Part shown: piece after piece, positions 24,470 to 32,659 of the stretch
Layout: each line of letters starts with the position of its first letter
Position numbering within the stretch: the first letter of the stretch is position 1
Assembly (NCBI RefSeq): GCF_000336915.1
Contig: NZ_AOMD01000027.1
Span: 7,206 to 46,488 of the forward strand
DNA length: 39,283 bases
From: Halococcus saccharolyticus DSM 5350
GTDB taxonomy: Archaea; Halobacteriota; Halobacteria; Halobacteriales; Halococcaceae
Reading direction: 5' to 3'
The notes under the pieces: model-generated
What the model was told of the DNA's origin: nothing
What the model saw: the letters and a program-made list of their open reading frames with translations, nothing else
Database searches by the model: none
Position numbers and translations under genes: made by a program

Positions 24470-25462
24470 ATGAAACGGATTCAGCTCGGTAACGCCGTGT
24501 TCGAAGGGCTGAACAACAGCTACGTGCTCGGAACAGAGCCGGACGCGAAGACGACGTTGATCGATACGGGCGTCGCCACGCCGGACGTCCGCGAGCAGTT
24601 GGCCGAAGGACTCACCGAACACGATCTCGCCTTTGCGGATGTCGACGAAGTGCTCCTTACTCACTGGCACGAGGACCACGTCGGGCTCGCGGGGACGATC
24701 CAGGATGCCGGCGGCGCGACGGTCCGCGTTCACGCCGACGACGCGCCGTTGGTCGAACAGGACGAAGAGGCGTGGTCGGCGATGAACGAGCGCCAGCGTG
24801 ACCTTCTCGACGAATGGGGGCTGCCCGACGCGCCGCGCGAGGAACTCCTCGATTTCCTCGACAGCCACGGGGAACTGACCGGTCCCGCGCCGACCGTCGA
24901 GCCGTTCACCGACGGCGCACGGTTCGAGACGGCTGCGGGTACGCTCGAAGGGATTCATCTCCCAGGACACGCCGCCGGTCTCTCGGGGTTCGCCCTCGAC
25001 GGCGATCAGGGTCGAGAACTGTTCAGCGGCGACGCACTGCTCCCACACTACACGCCGAACGTCGGCGGGGCGGACGTGCGCGTCGAGGGGCCGCTCGCGC
25101 GCTATCTCACGACGCTCGAACGGATCGTCGACGGCGAGTTCGATCGTGCACATCCGGGCCACCGCGACCCGATCGAGGACCCCGCGGGCCGCGCACGCGA
25201 GATCGCCGCTCACCACCGCGAGCGAACGGGACGAGTCGTCGACGTGCTAGCTGAGACGGGACCAACCGACGCGTGGACGGTGAGCGCACGCCTGTTCGGC
25301 GATCTCTCGAGTATCCACATCCTCCACGGGCCAGGCGAGGCGTACGCCCACCTCGATCATCTCGCCGCGGACGGCGTCGTCGAGCGGACGGGTCGAGAGT
25401 ACCGACTCGTGGAATCCGATCCGGATCTCGACGCGCTGTTCCCGTCGATCGCCACCGCGTGA
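24470..25462 (+). CDS. Metallo-beta-lactamase-fold hydrolase
   Basis: Started at ATG 24470, the product has 330 residues. THWHEDHVG supplies His65, His67, Asp69 and His70 of the di-metal site. IHLPGHAAGLSGF gives the next metal-binding His, LFSGDALLPH the bridging Asp and AHPGHRDPI the last His, all in the order of the family. The segment after about 250 (GRVVDVLAETGPTDAWTVSARLFGD, YAHLDHLAADGVVER) resembles the winged-helix-like C-terminal domain found in the LACTB2/RNase group. It could hydrolyse a thioester, lactone or nucleic acid. An ATG 72 bases further upstream in frame is less likely. The neighbours give no operon clue. Confidence 0.87.
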   Translation: MKRIQLGNAVFEGLNNSYVLGTEPDAKTTLIDTGVATPDVREQLAEGLTEHDLAFADVDEVLLTHWHEDHVGLAGTIQDAGGATVRVHADDAPLVEQDEEAWSAMNERQRDLLDEWGLPDAPREELLDFLDSHGELTGPAPTVEPFTDGARFETAAGTLEGIHLPGHAAGLSGFALDGDQGRELFSGDALLPHYTPNVGGADVRVEGPLARYLTTLERIVDGEFDRAHPGHRDPIEDPAGRAREIAAHHRERTGRVVDVLAETGPTDAWTVSARLFGDLSSIHILHGPGEAYAHLDHLAADGVVERTGREYRLVESDPDLDALFPSIATA

Positions 25463-25546
25463 GCCGCTGACTCGGAGCGAGTTGTAGGGTAGCACTGTTT
25501 CTCAGAGTTTTCCACATCACAGATTATCGACTCGTTGAAACCAGCG

Positions 25547-25573
25547 TGCAAGATAGATCCTCTCTATCTCGCA
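25547..25573. terminator. Hairpin between convergent genes, also one copy of a dispersed motif
   Basis: TGCAAGATAGA, a five-base loop TCCTC and TCTATCTCGCA form an 11-bp stem with one mismatch. It sits between the ends of the beta-lactamase-fold gene (plus) and the HTH_10 gene (minus), where a two-way stop would be useful. It lacks a T-run, so a terminator role is unproven. It also matches the motif copies at 26544 and 29360. Confidence 0.45.
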
Positions 25574-25601
25574 TCTGGACTTGGTCGCTATCTCTCGGCC
25601 C

Positions 25602-26276
25602 TTATTGATTCACAGGGTCAGATTCTTCGTCCTCGTCGACAGTCAGTGCGCTCGTGACGAGACTCTTGGTTGCTCGGCGCATCCGCTCGGAGAGGGCCTG
25701 ATGGGAGATACCAAGCTGATCGGCGAGCTCTTGAGCGTTCACTTCTCGCGGGACGTCGTAGTAGCCTTCCTCAACAGCTGTAGTGAGTGTGTCGTACTGG
25801 TGGTTGGTGAGATTGTATTGGGCCTCCTCGAGATCATCAAGCCCGTAGATCTGCGTTACATCAAGCGTAAATCCACTCTCCTGAGCGTATTTGTTGGTCG
25901 CCGAAAGCCCGCTTCGCTCGGGGAAGAACACGCGGAGATGCCACTCGCCGTCGGTCGCGGTGGCCTCTTGGACGGTTGCACCCTGTCCCTGGACCATATA
26001 ACCGATGATCTGAGCGGTATCGCCCCACACCATTCGGTAAAAGCGTTCACCCTCGACTTCGGCAAGTAACTCGATCTCTTCAACGCTCGGATCGGCTTCG
26101 AGTACCTCGGTCAATTCGTCGAACTCCCCGTATGTCGCCCTGACGAACGGTACAACATGGGTCGTTTCGTGGGCGACCACGCGATCGATTTCAAACACCA
26201 TGTCCGGCCGGCGTTCGAGCGTCTCGCAGAGCGCGAACTCATTTGTCGGGATGCTGAACTCGGCGATCGTCGACAT
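25602..26276 (-). CDS. HTH_10 (bacterio-opsin activator type) transcription regulator
   Basis: The product has 224 residues from ATG 26276; the open frame reaches 26621 but its added part is Ser/His/Pro-rich and not haloarchaeal-looking. The N-terminal half (FALCETLERRPDMVFEIDRVVAHET to RVFFPERSGLSATNKYA) matches the sensing domain of bacterio-opsin activator relatives. The C-terminal 60 residues hold LTTAVEEGYYDVPREVNAQELADQLGISHQALSERMRRATKSLV, seen as the standard HTH_10 domain. These proteins regulate one or a few genes in response to oxygen, light or metabolites. Its target is unknown; nothing adjacent in divergent orientation is an obvious candidate except the cold-shock gene further upstream on the same strand. 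Confidence 0.85.
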   Translation of the reverse strand: MSTIAEFSIPTNEFALCETLERRPDMVFEIDRVVAHETTHVVPFVRATYGEFDELTEVLEADPSVEEIELLAEVEGERFYRMVWGDTAQIIGYMVQGQGATVQEATATDGEWHLRVFFPERSGLSATNKYAQESGFTLDVTQIYGLDDLEEAQYNLTNHQYDTLTTAVEEGYYDVPREVNAQELADQLGISHQALSERMRRATKSLVTSALTVDEDEESDPVNQ

Positions 26277-26705
26277 GAATTGGAGTGTGGAGGCTTGCAG
26301 ATGAAGGTGTTGACTCGGAGACGGGCTATAATCTGTTTCGGGACGACTGCACACAGTTGCAGCTTCAGAAATTCGCGATCCTGGTCCTGCTGATCGAATA
26401 GCCGGGTACCTCGATTTCGATGTGCAACAATGAGGGGCTTTCTCGCCAATTTCACCCTGAAATCCGACTGATAACCGTGAATTAAGCGGATTCTGGCAAG
26501 TGGACAGTGAGTCGTCCGAGCAGACCACTGTTGGCAAATCGATGTGCAAGATATGCGCTCTGTATCCAGCACGCCACTCTTGTCCGTCGTCCCGACTATC
26601 GGTGTCGTCTTGGACGCTCAATCGATCACACGCCGGAAACGCTCATAGCCTACGCTTACCGGTCTGTTGGCACTGAAAATTCGAACCGTTGGTTGTCGCT
26701 CTGGC
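26277..26705. other. 430-base intergenic region with one dispersed motif copy
   Basis: No credible gene. It contains the motif GTGCAAGATA at 26544-26553 followed by a CTGTATCCAGCA segment, which also occurs (inverted) at 29360. The left part carries the regulator's promoter. Confidence 0.5.
26544..26572 (+). repeat. Dispersed motif copy GTGCAAGATA-N6-CTGTATCCAGCA
   Basis: It shares the 10-base core and 9-10 of the next 12 ordered bases with the copies at 25546 (plus) and 29369-29340 (minus). Copies lie only in gaps between genes. Confidence 0.5.
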
Positions 26706-26921
26706 TTACAGTCGGGTGAGGTTGCTCGCTCGCGGCCCCTTCTGAGACTGTTCGATTTCGAACTCTACATCGGTGTCTTCTTCGAGATCCGGACCGCCGA
26801 TGTCTTCCATGTGATAGAACACGTCCTCGTCGTCATCGAGGTCCGTTTCCTCGTCATCGTCGACTTTGATAAAGCCGTAGCCGCCCTGATCGTTGAAGAA
26901 ATCAACCGTACCTTTCGTCAT
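26706..26921 (-). CDS. Cold-shock-domain protein (CspA-like)
   Basis: The product has 71 residues and a single cold-shock domain. GTVDFFNDQGGYGFIKVDDD holds the RNP1 motif (GYGFI), and DVFYHMEDI corresponds to RNP2 (VFVH in bacteria, with Tyr-His here). The end QKGPRASNLTRL matches the usual closing GPQAANV segment. A run of Asp/Glu (DDDEETDLDDDED) expands the loop between the two RNA-binding strands, a halophilic adaptation. It binds single-stranded RNA or DNA and acts as an RNA chaperone. It is transcribed alone. Confidence 0.92.
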   Translation of the reverse strand: MTKGTVDFFNDQGGYGFIKVDDDEETDLDDDEDVFYHMEDIGGPDLEEDTDVEFEIEQSQKGPRASNLTRL

Positions 26922-27099
26922 TACTCTTGGTCATGGGCTTCCGTCGGGGATAACGCTTCCGAGGGTAGTGATACCGTGACTCCGGTTGTACGCCTGTGGA
27001 ACGGTCGGTCACACGTACCGTTGGCTCGGCGTTCAGCAGTCAAGTCGGATTCGGGGGCAAGTACTTCCGGTGCGGTCACGGAGTGTATCATGCATCGCC

Positions 27100-27369
27100 A
27101 TGAAACCATGCCACAACTGCCAGACGGTCATCGACGAGTATCTCCTGGATAAACAGCTCGAGCCCCTGCGCGAGCTCACGGTTGACGACTTCAACGTCTG
27201 CGCGGACTGCGCGACCGTCGTCGCGGATGCATGCGTGAAGTGCGGTGGCGGGGTGTACGTTCCCCGCAACCAATCCGTTACCCCGGACTACTGCCCGGCG
27301 TGTCGGTCCGACCTCATAGATCGCACCGGTCACGACCCTGGCTGGACGCGTGATCACGTTCCCACCTGA
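27100..27369 (+). CDS. Small four-CxxC zinc-ribbon protein
   Basis: The product has 89 residues from ATG 27100, which directly precedes the first zinc ligand pair. CHNC, CADC, CVKC and CPAC give four CxxC pairs, enough for two treble-clef or ribbon zinc sites. The remainder is acidic. No catalytic motif exists, so it may act as a protein- or nucleic-acid-binding adaptor. In-frame sequence further upstream (from 26986) is unlike a haloarchaeal protein and is left out. Confidence 0.75.
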   Translation: MKPCHNCQTVIDEYLLDKQLEPLRELTVDDFNVCADCATVVADACVKCGGGVYVPRNQSVTPDYCPACRSDLIDRTGHDPGWTRDHVPT

Positions 27370-27567
27370 ACGGCGCTCGCTCTCGAACACTATTTTCGTC
27401 GCTCCGAGAAACGATAGGATTCAGCCGATTTGACCCTTCCATCCGGCCGAAATAGTTTTGGCAAGCTACTTGCGCGAGCAGGGTGTAATATCTACCATGT
27501 GCTTTTTCACATCCATGGGGGTCCGGTTCGCTCTCCCCGCACGAATGGCCTTCAGGCCCGGTGCGGC

Positions 27568-28035
27568 GTGAATCCGAGCCGCGTCGACACCATCGTCGAC
27601 CTGACTTACGGGCTGTTGATCGCAGTCTCAGTCGTACTAATCGTTGTCGCGGGGAACGCCATCGGACTGGCGTTCGGGTTTGGAGTGCTCGTCTCCTACG
27701 TTCTACACGTCGTCTGGAAGATGGCCCGGTTCGATCCAAACTGGATGACGACGGCGGTCAAGGAAACCGTCGAGGAGACCGTCGACGAGACGGTTGGGGA
27801 AACCGTCGAAAAGACTGTCGACGAAACAGTGGAGAAGACGGTTGGGGAAACCGTTGAGAAGACCGTCGACGAAACAGTCGAGGAGAAGGTTGGGGAAACC
27901 GTCGAAGAGACCGTAGAGAAGACGGTCGAAGAGACGGTTGACGAGACAGTCGAAGAGACCGTAGAGAAGACCTTGGAAGAACAGATGGCAGCAGAGAGCG
28001 CAGACGACGAAGACGCCGAGACCGAGGATCGATGA
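27568..28035 (+). CDS. Membrane protein with a tetrapeptide-repeat (ETVE) coiled-coil tail
   Basis: GTG 27568 is preferred as start; the frame extends back to 27430 but that part lacks coding bias. The 155 residues begin with two membrane segments (TYGLLIAVSVVLIVVAGNA and GLAFGFGVLVSYVLHVVW), then FDPNWMTTAVK. The tail has 18 uninterrupted four-residue units of the form (E/K)TV(E/D/G), followed by an acidic end. A strict four-residue period is unlike a heptad coiled coil; it should form a helix with Val near one face. Its stop overlaps the transporter start as ATGA, so the two are translationally coupled. A structural or regulatory subunit of the transporter is inferred. Confidence 0.75.
   Translation: MNPSRVDTIVDLTYGLLIAVSVVLIVVAGNAIGLAFGFGVLVSYVLHVVWKMARFDPNWMTTAVKETVEETVDETVGETVEKTVDETVEKTVGETVEKTVDETVEEKVGETVEETVEKTVEETVDETVEETVEKTLEEQMAAESADDEDAETEDR
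27763..27978 (+). repeat. 18 tandem 12-bp units encoding (E/K)TV(E/D/G)
   Basis: The 216 bases are divided into 18 imperfect units such as GAAACCGTCGAG, GAGACGGTTGGG and AAGACCGTCGAC. Third positions vary widely while the protein pattern is kept, so the protein repeat is under selection, and recombination or slippage could still alter the unit number. Confidence 0.9.
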
Positions 28036-29210
28036 TCAGTGCACTCTTCGTTGTCGGCGTCCTCGTCGCGATGTTCGTCGCCTACAACATCGGTGGGTCG
28101 ACCACAGGACCAGCGTTCGGGCCGGCCGTCGGTGCTGACGCTATCTCCAAGCCCGTTGCCGCGGGACTAATGGGCTTGTTTTTCTTCATCGGTGCCTGGA
28201 CACTTGGCCGGAACGTCGTGACGAAACTCGGTACTGAATTGGTCGTCGACACTGGCATCTTCACTCTCGAATCTTCCATCGCAGTGTTGTTTTTCATTGG
28301 GATCGCACTACTGGTCGGGAACGTCTTTGGCGTGCCGGCCTCAACCTCGATGACCGCCGTGGGTGCTATCGCCGGTCTTGGGCTGGCCGGTGGCGTGCTA
28401 GATCTCGCCGTGATGGGGCAGATCGTCATCTGGTGGGTCGTCTCGCCCATCATCGGTTTCTGGGTCTCTCTGGTCATCGGTCGGTACTTCTACGCACGAC
28501 TGAACGAGATGGTCGCGATGGAGCGCAGTACGGGGCCGCTGTTCGACGTCGACCGGTCCGGTTCCGTCCCCATCCCACGGCTCCACCGGACGACCAACCG
28601 CCGGGAGCTAATCGGGACGGTCACCGTCGTCGCGATCGGCTGTCTGATGGCCTTTTCCTCGGGTACCTCGAACATCGCCAACGCTGTCGCACCGTTAGTC
28701 GGCAGCGGTGAACTGGCGATGAACCCGGCCATTATCTTCGGTGGGATCGCCGTTACCATCGGAGCGTTCACCATCGCCCGCCGAACCTTAGAGACGATGG
28801 GCAGCGACATCACGGAGTTACCCTTGACTGCGGCTATCGTCGTCGCGTCGGTCTCCTCGACGCTAGTCGTCTTCCTCTCAGCGCTTGGCATCCCCGCGAG
28901 CTTCGTCATCATTGCGACGATGTCCATCGTCGGGTTAGGCTGGGGCCGGGCGACCCGGCCGATGACCGCTCCCGAAGTCATTGCCGGGGACGGGGGGCCT
29001 CCGGTCACGGTCAACGCACTGGCGGCCGATGAGGAAGGCGAGACGCTTCCGCCCATTGGCGCGGAGGACGCAGCGGACATCCCCAGCCCGGGGGCACTGT
29101 TCAACCCCGTGACGACCGCTCGGGTCGTTCTGATGCAAAACGTCGTGCCGGCTATCGCGACGGCTGGTGCCTATATTACGTTCCGATTCGTCCCGATATT
29201 CGGGATCTGA
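28032..29210 (+). CDS. PiT-family inorganic phosphate (anion) transporter
   Basis: The product has 392 residues in about ten membrane helices. The two halves carry the internally repeated PiT signature: VAYNIGGSTTGPAFGPAVGADAISK at the N-terminus (the GAND-ANAFGT position) and FSSGTSNIANAVAPLVGSGEL in the second half. PASTSMTAVGAIAGLG and GIPASFVIIATMSIVGLGWGR are further family features. A hydrophilic loop between the last two helices is acidic. It takes up phosphate, or another oxyanion, driven by a cation gradient. It overlaps the upstream repeat-tail gene by four bases. The altered first signature, with GGST where GAND is usual, leaves the exact substrate uncertain. Confidence 0.85.
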   Translation: MISALFVVGVLVAMFVAYNIGGSTTGPAFGPAVGADAISKPVAAGLMGLFFFIGAWTLGRNVVTKLGTELVVDTGIFTLESSIAVLFFIGIALLVGNVFGVPASTSMTAVGAIAGLGLAGGVLDLAVMGQIVIWWVVSPIIGFWVSLVIGRYFYARLNEMVAMERSTGPLFDVDRSGSVPIPRLHRTTNRRELIGTVTVVAIGCLMAFSSGTSNIANAVAPLVGSGELAMNPAIIFGGIAVTIGAFTIARRTLETMGSDITELPLTAAIVVASVSSTLVVFLSALGIPASFVIIATMSIVGLGWGRATRPMTAPEVIAGDGGPPVTVNALAADEEGETLPPIGAEDAADIPSPGALFNPVTTARVVLMQNVVPAIATAGAYITFRFVPIFGI

Positions 29211-29339
29211 GCCAGCTTGGCCTCGTCATCGCAGAATCTGAGTGACAGATGGCGAGCGGCAGCCTCACCCCTCTGGGATGAATGCCTGAGCCGTCACACG
29301 CATAAGCCGAACGTCGTCGGTATTGGCCTCCAGCACCAG

Positions 29340-29369
29340 TCTGCTGAATGCAGCCTCTCTATCTTGCAC
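29340..29369 (-). repeat. Dispersed motif copy on the minus strand
   Basis: On the minus strand GTGCAAGATA is followed after six bases by CTGCATTCAGCA, closely matching the copy at 26544. It lies in the 210-base gap between the transporter and the Nmad3-like gene. The rest of that gap shows nothing recognisable. Confidence 0.5.
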
Positions 29370-29422
29370 GGCATTTCTGACAGCCCTCGGAGAGTAAGCG
29401 AACCAATGTATGGGTTTGACTG

Positions 29423-30148
29423 CTAATCCCCATCGAAACAGTCCTCAAAGCGGTCGTTTCGACGTATAGCAAGCAGCTCCGCGGTCGCTTCCGCGTCGAA
29501 GCGGAGCGGTCGCCGCCACCACGGCCCCTTTCCGGAATCGTCCGATAGCTCGGTGACGATCCGGTTCGCGTCGGTGCCAGCCGCGCGCCCGCTCAACGGG
29601 AGCGCCGTCTCGTACAGCGCCGAGCCGTCGGGATCGCCGGCGAGCAACACCGCAGCGTCGAACGTCTCGCGCTTGACGTGAGCGTTCGAGGCGAAGCGGT
29701 CGCGTTCGGCGGGCGTAAGGTCGGGATACTCCGCGCCGGTCACGGGATCGCGCGCGAGTTCGAACTGTCCGATGAGATACGCACCCCACTCTGGAGCCTG
29801 CCACGACGCCGGTTCGCCCGCGGTCGTGAGCGTCGCGTAGAAGAAGACGTAATCGCCCGCCGCGAGATCGGCGAGTGGTCGGGCCTTCACCCCGTGTGGA
29901 TCACCGTAGCTGTACCGGTCGCCGTAGGGGTACTCCGGGAACTCGGGGTCGAGATGCACGGGAGTGTCGAGCACGTCCGTCGGGAGGTCGGTAGCGAGAT
30001 CGAGATCCGCGTAGGTCGGCACCGGTTCATCGGTCGGTTCAGTTTCGGGGATCGGCACGTACTCGAACGCGCCGTCAGTCCTGATCGGCCCGCGAACGCC
30101 CGGAGTATTGGTGTTGGCACCGACGTTGATCGCCACGGCCCGACTCAT
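29423..30148 (-). CDS. Nmad3-type putative nucleotide modification protein
   Basis: ATG 30148 gives 241 residues and starts the conserved region directly: SRAVAINVGANTNTPGVRGPI, followed by a DGAFEYVPIPE segment. PLADLAAGDYVFFYATL, APEWGAYLIGQF and a late ALPLSGRAAGTDANRIVTEL complete a pattern that I recognise as haloarchaeal members of nucleotide modification associated domain 3. The domain was predicted from context to act with DNA base modification systems, partly by binding modified bases; direct biochemical proof is unknown to me. No methylase, glycosyltransferase or restriction gene is adjacent, so a housekeeping variant is more likely here. Confidence 0.7.
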   Translation of the reverse strand: MSRAVAINVGANTNTPGVRGPIRTDGAFEYVPIPETEPTDEPVPTYADLDLATDLPTDVLDTPVHLDPEFPEYPYGDRYSYGDPHGVKARPLADLAAGDYVFFYATLTTAGEPASWQAPEWGAYLIGQFELARDPVTGAEYPDLTPAERDRFASNAHVKRETFDAAVLLAGDPDGSALYETALPLSGRAAGTDANRIVTELSDDSGKGPWWRRPLRFDAEATAELLAIRRNDRFEDCFDGD

Positions 30149-30400
30149 GGCGTGCTCACTCGTTCCGGGAACAAAAACTTCGCTTTCGCCGGTCATCGTG
30201 GCTACTGGTGTCCGCTTCATCGAGCGATTCCGACGATCGAGAGATCGTGCCAGCGGCGAGGTGAGAGGGGTTTCAAGGGCTGGACAGTTTCTCTCGAAGT
30301 CAGTGACCGTTTCGGCACCGGTACGGTGAACTATTTATTCGCACGGAGAGTTCATGGGATTTCTTTATGACGGCTCCCTGTTTTGAATGGAGTGTTACGT

Positions 30401-30784
30401 ATGACAGGTCGCTCGTCTCCAGCCGCTGGCCACGTATCGGTGGGGAACGGTACGGAGCCACCGTCGGTCGAGTCGGAGCCGATCACGGCGGCCCGGCAGC
30501 GAGTCGCGCTCGACGAACTCCGGAAGTTCGCGTATCCGGTCGAGCTTCGGACGCTCGCGGCGTACGTCGTGGCCGCACGCGAGAACGTTCCCGTCGACAC
30601 GGTCGGCGACGAAGTACGCGAGCGGACTGCCATCCGCCTCCACCATATCGATATCCCCGTGCTGATCGACGCCAGACTCGTCGACTACGACCCCGAAAGT
30701 CGGATGGCGGTCCGTCTCGACGCCCACGCGGACGATCGATACACGGGTGTCGAGAGCGACTCGCGTCGGTACGATGTCGCCTGA
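30401..30784 (+). CDS. Small DUF7344-like winged-helix protein
   Basis: The product has 127 residues from ATG 30401. The core is R-x-x-ALDELRKFAYPVELRTLAAYVVA, then ERTAIRLHHIDIPVLIDARLVDYDP and a short strand MAVRLD. This helix-helix-LxHxxLPxLxxxxLVxYD pattern is the compact winged helix of many haloarchaeal regulators (DUF7344 type). A disordered Ser/Pro-rich N-terminus precedes it. It should bind DNA and regulate a nearby gene, perhaps the reductase 95 bases downstream, on the other side of which lies a relative. Confidence 0.7.
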   Translation: MTGRSSPAAGHVSVGNGTEPPSVESEPITAARQRVALDELRKFAYPVELRTLAAYVVAARENVPVDTVGDEVRERTAIRLHHIDIPVLIDARLVDYDPESRMAVRLDAHADDRYTGVESDSRRYDVA

Positions 30785-30879
30785 CCGGAGACGAGTCGCT
30801 CGAACACTCGTTTCGAGCACGCGAGTGTGCACCCGATCGAACCACGCCCGCTAAGTGGCCCCGAAACCAAGACGCGCGT

Positions 30880-31932
30880 ATGCACTACCGCGAACTCGGC
30901 GATTCCGGCGTCGAGGTGAGCGAGGTGGGCTTCGGCGCGTGGACCGTCGGCACCGACTGGTGGGGTGATCGGAGCGAACAGGAAGGAATCGAGATGCTCC
31001 AGCACGCGTTCGATCGGGGCGTCACCTTCTTCGACACCGGCGACGTGTACGGCCACGGCCGTTCGGAAGAACTGGTCGGCGAAGCGCTCGCCGACGTTCG
31101 CGACGAGGTCGCCATCGCCACCAAAGTCGGCTACGATTTCTACAACAACCCGCAGGCGGGCCACGGTGAACTGCCGAAGGAGATGGATGCGGAGTACCTC
31201 CACACCGCAGTCGAGCGGAGTCTGGAGCGCCTCGACACCGAGTACGTCGATCTCCTCCAGCTCCACAACGCGAACGTCGACGAGGTAGACGAGGACCTGC
31301 TCGAAGCGCTCGACGAACTCCGCGAATCCGGGAAAGTCGAGGCGATCGGCTGGGCGCTCGGCCCCTCGATCGGGTGGCTCGCGGAGGGCGACGCCGCGAT
31401 CGAGAACGAGTTCGACGCGATCCAGGTCGTTTTCAACCTGTTCGAGCAGGTCCCCGGCCAGCACTTCATCGAGACGATCGACGACCTCGACGCCGACACG
31501 AGTCTGATCCCCCGCGTGCCACACTCCTCGGGCCTGCTGAACGAGCAGGTCACGCCCGAAACCGAACTCGGCGAGGGCGATCATCGGGGGTTCCGACCCG
31601 ACGAGTGGTACGACACCGGCTGGGAGAAAGTCGACAAACTGCGATTCCTCGAACGCGATGGAGAACGTACGATGGGGCAGGCCACGATCCAGTGGCTGCT
31701 CGCCCACGACGCGGTCGCCTCGGTAACGCCGACCTTTCGTACTGCCGCCGACATCGACGAGTGGGCCGCGGCCCCCGAGACACCACCGCTGTCGGACGAG
31801 GAGGGAGAGCGCGTCGCCGACCTCTACGAGCGAGATTTCGATATCGAGCGCGACGACGGGATGGCAGGCTTTCGATCCTCGGTCGAGGGAATCGACCTCA
31901 ACGCGGTTGGCGCGAAGTACGCCGGCGACTGA
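30880..31932 (+). CDS. Aldo/keto reductase
   Basis: The product has 350 residues from ATG 30880; the open frame extends back to 30367 but overlaps the small regulator gene. The catalytic tetrad of the family is visible: Asp52 and Tyr57 in FFDTGDVYG, Lys82 in ATKVGYD and His129 in LLQLHN. GDSGVEVSEVGFGAWTVG is the N-terminal signature, and MGQATIQWLLAHDAVASVTPTFRT is the C-terminal NADP-binding stretch. It resembles the oxidoreductases grouped with YajO/Tas rather than the steroid reductases. The substrate is an aldehyde, ketone or sugar not deducible here. Its stop is immediately followed by the convergent regulator gene. Confidence 0.9.
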   Translation: MHYRELGDSGVEVSEVGFGAWTVGTDWWGDRSEQEGIEMLQHAFDRGVTFFDTGDVYGHGRSEELVGEALADVRDEVAIATKVGYDFYNNPQAGHGELPKEMDAEYLHTAVERSLERLDTEYVDLLQLHNANVDEVDEDLLEALDELRESGKVEAIGWALGPSIGWLAEGDAAIENEFDAIQVVFNLFEQVPGQHFIETIDDLDADTSLIPRVPHSSGLLNEQVTPETELGEGDHRGFRPDEWYDTGWEKVDKLRFLERDGERTMGQATIQWLLAHDAVASVTPTFRTAADIDEWAAAPETPPLSDEEGERVADLYERDFDIERDDGMAGFRSSVEGIDLNAVGAKYAGD

Positions 31933-31933
31933 G

Positions 31934-32302
31934 CTACCGATCGTTCTCGGCGACGTGTGCCAGTAGCCCCTCGACGAGCGGTGAGGCGATGTAGCGGACC
32001 GTACTCCGGGCGCTGTCGTACTCGACGAGACCCCAATCGTCGAGTTTCGGGAGTTCGACGTCGGCGATCGACGTGCGGACGTGTCGGCGGGTCGCTGCGG
32101 AGGGTGCTTCCTGGGAGGTGACGTGATCGACGAGCGTCTCGATGGCCATGGTGTCGCCGCTGTGTTCGCGAAGCGCGGTGACGACGGTGCGCCGGCGCGG
32201 ATCGGCGAGTGCGGCGAACGCGTCGTCGGGCGTCACCGATGGCGTCGTGTCGAAGTCGGTGCCGGAGCGACCGTCGGTCGAGTCGAGCGGCACATCGGAC
32301 AT
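31934..32302 (-). CDS. Small DUF7344-like winged-helix protein
   Basis: The product has 122 residues. DDAFAALADPRRRTVVTALREHSGDTMAIETLVDHV is a typical haloarchaeal opening for this winged-helix type, with RHVRTSIADVELPKLDDWGLVEYD, seen as the HxxLPxLxxxGLVxYD motif, and a short wing TVRYIASPLVEGLL. It lies one base after the convergent aldo/keto reductase gene. With the protein at 30401 it brackets the reductase, which may be their shared target. The N-terminus is disordered and acidic. Confidence 0.78.
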   Translation of the reverse strand: MSDVPLDSTDGRSGTDFDTTPSVTPDDAFAALADPRRRTVVTALREHSGDTMAIETLVDHVTSQEAPSAATRRHVRTSIADVELPKLDDWGLVEYDSARSTVRYIASPLVEGLLAHVAENDR

Positions 32303-32659
32303 GACGGGTGAACGGTGGTCGTCGACAGGGATGAACGGCCGAGACCGTTTGGCGTCGTTGTCGCCCCTTCCGTCCGTTTTCGATCATAAACAGTGCAAAC
32401 GGCGTTCGGTGCGGCGGCGGTGCGGACACGGTTGCGGCGCGGCCGACGGTGCGGCTGCGGAGGCGGTGCGATCCTGGTGGATGAAGGGCAAGCGACCGTA
32501 GGAAGCGAGGGCTTCGGCGGTGCTGTACAGTAGCGGTTGCGGAGAGTGCCAGCAGTTCTACCGCGAGCGAACGGAGTGAGCGAGCGGGAGTTTTTGATGA
32601 AGCTTTTTGCAAGGGGTTGAGCGAGTCGAAGGCGAGCGAACCCCCCGCAGTAAAACGGT
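32303..32659. other. 357-base intergenic region with G-rich tract and a haloarchaeal REP-like element
   Basis: Between about 32410 and 32470 the plus strand repeats GTGCGG/TGCGGCG words. At about 32560-32640 runs CGAGCGAACGGAGTGAGCG followed by AGCGGGAGTTTTTGATG and AAGCTTTTTGCAAGGGG, then more CGAGCGAA words. I know this GAGCG-plus-TTTTT arrangement from intergenic DNA of many haloarchaea, where its role is not settled. It is next to the 3' end of pitA, so it may help stop transcription from the left. Confidence 0.45.

Noticed and set aside
27763-27978. Tandem 12-bp units considered as a CRISPR array or noncoding satellite
   Set aside because: Units are contiguous without spacers, in one open frame, and vary mainly at third codon positions, which marks coding repeats.
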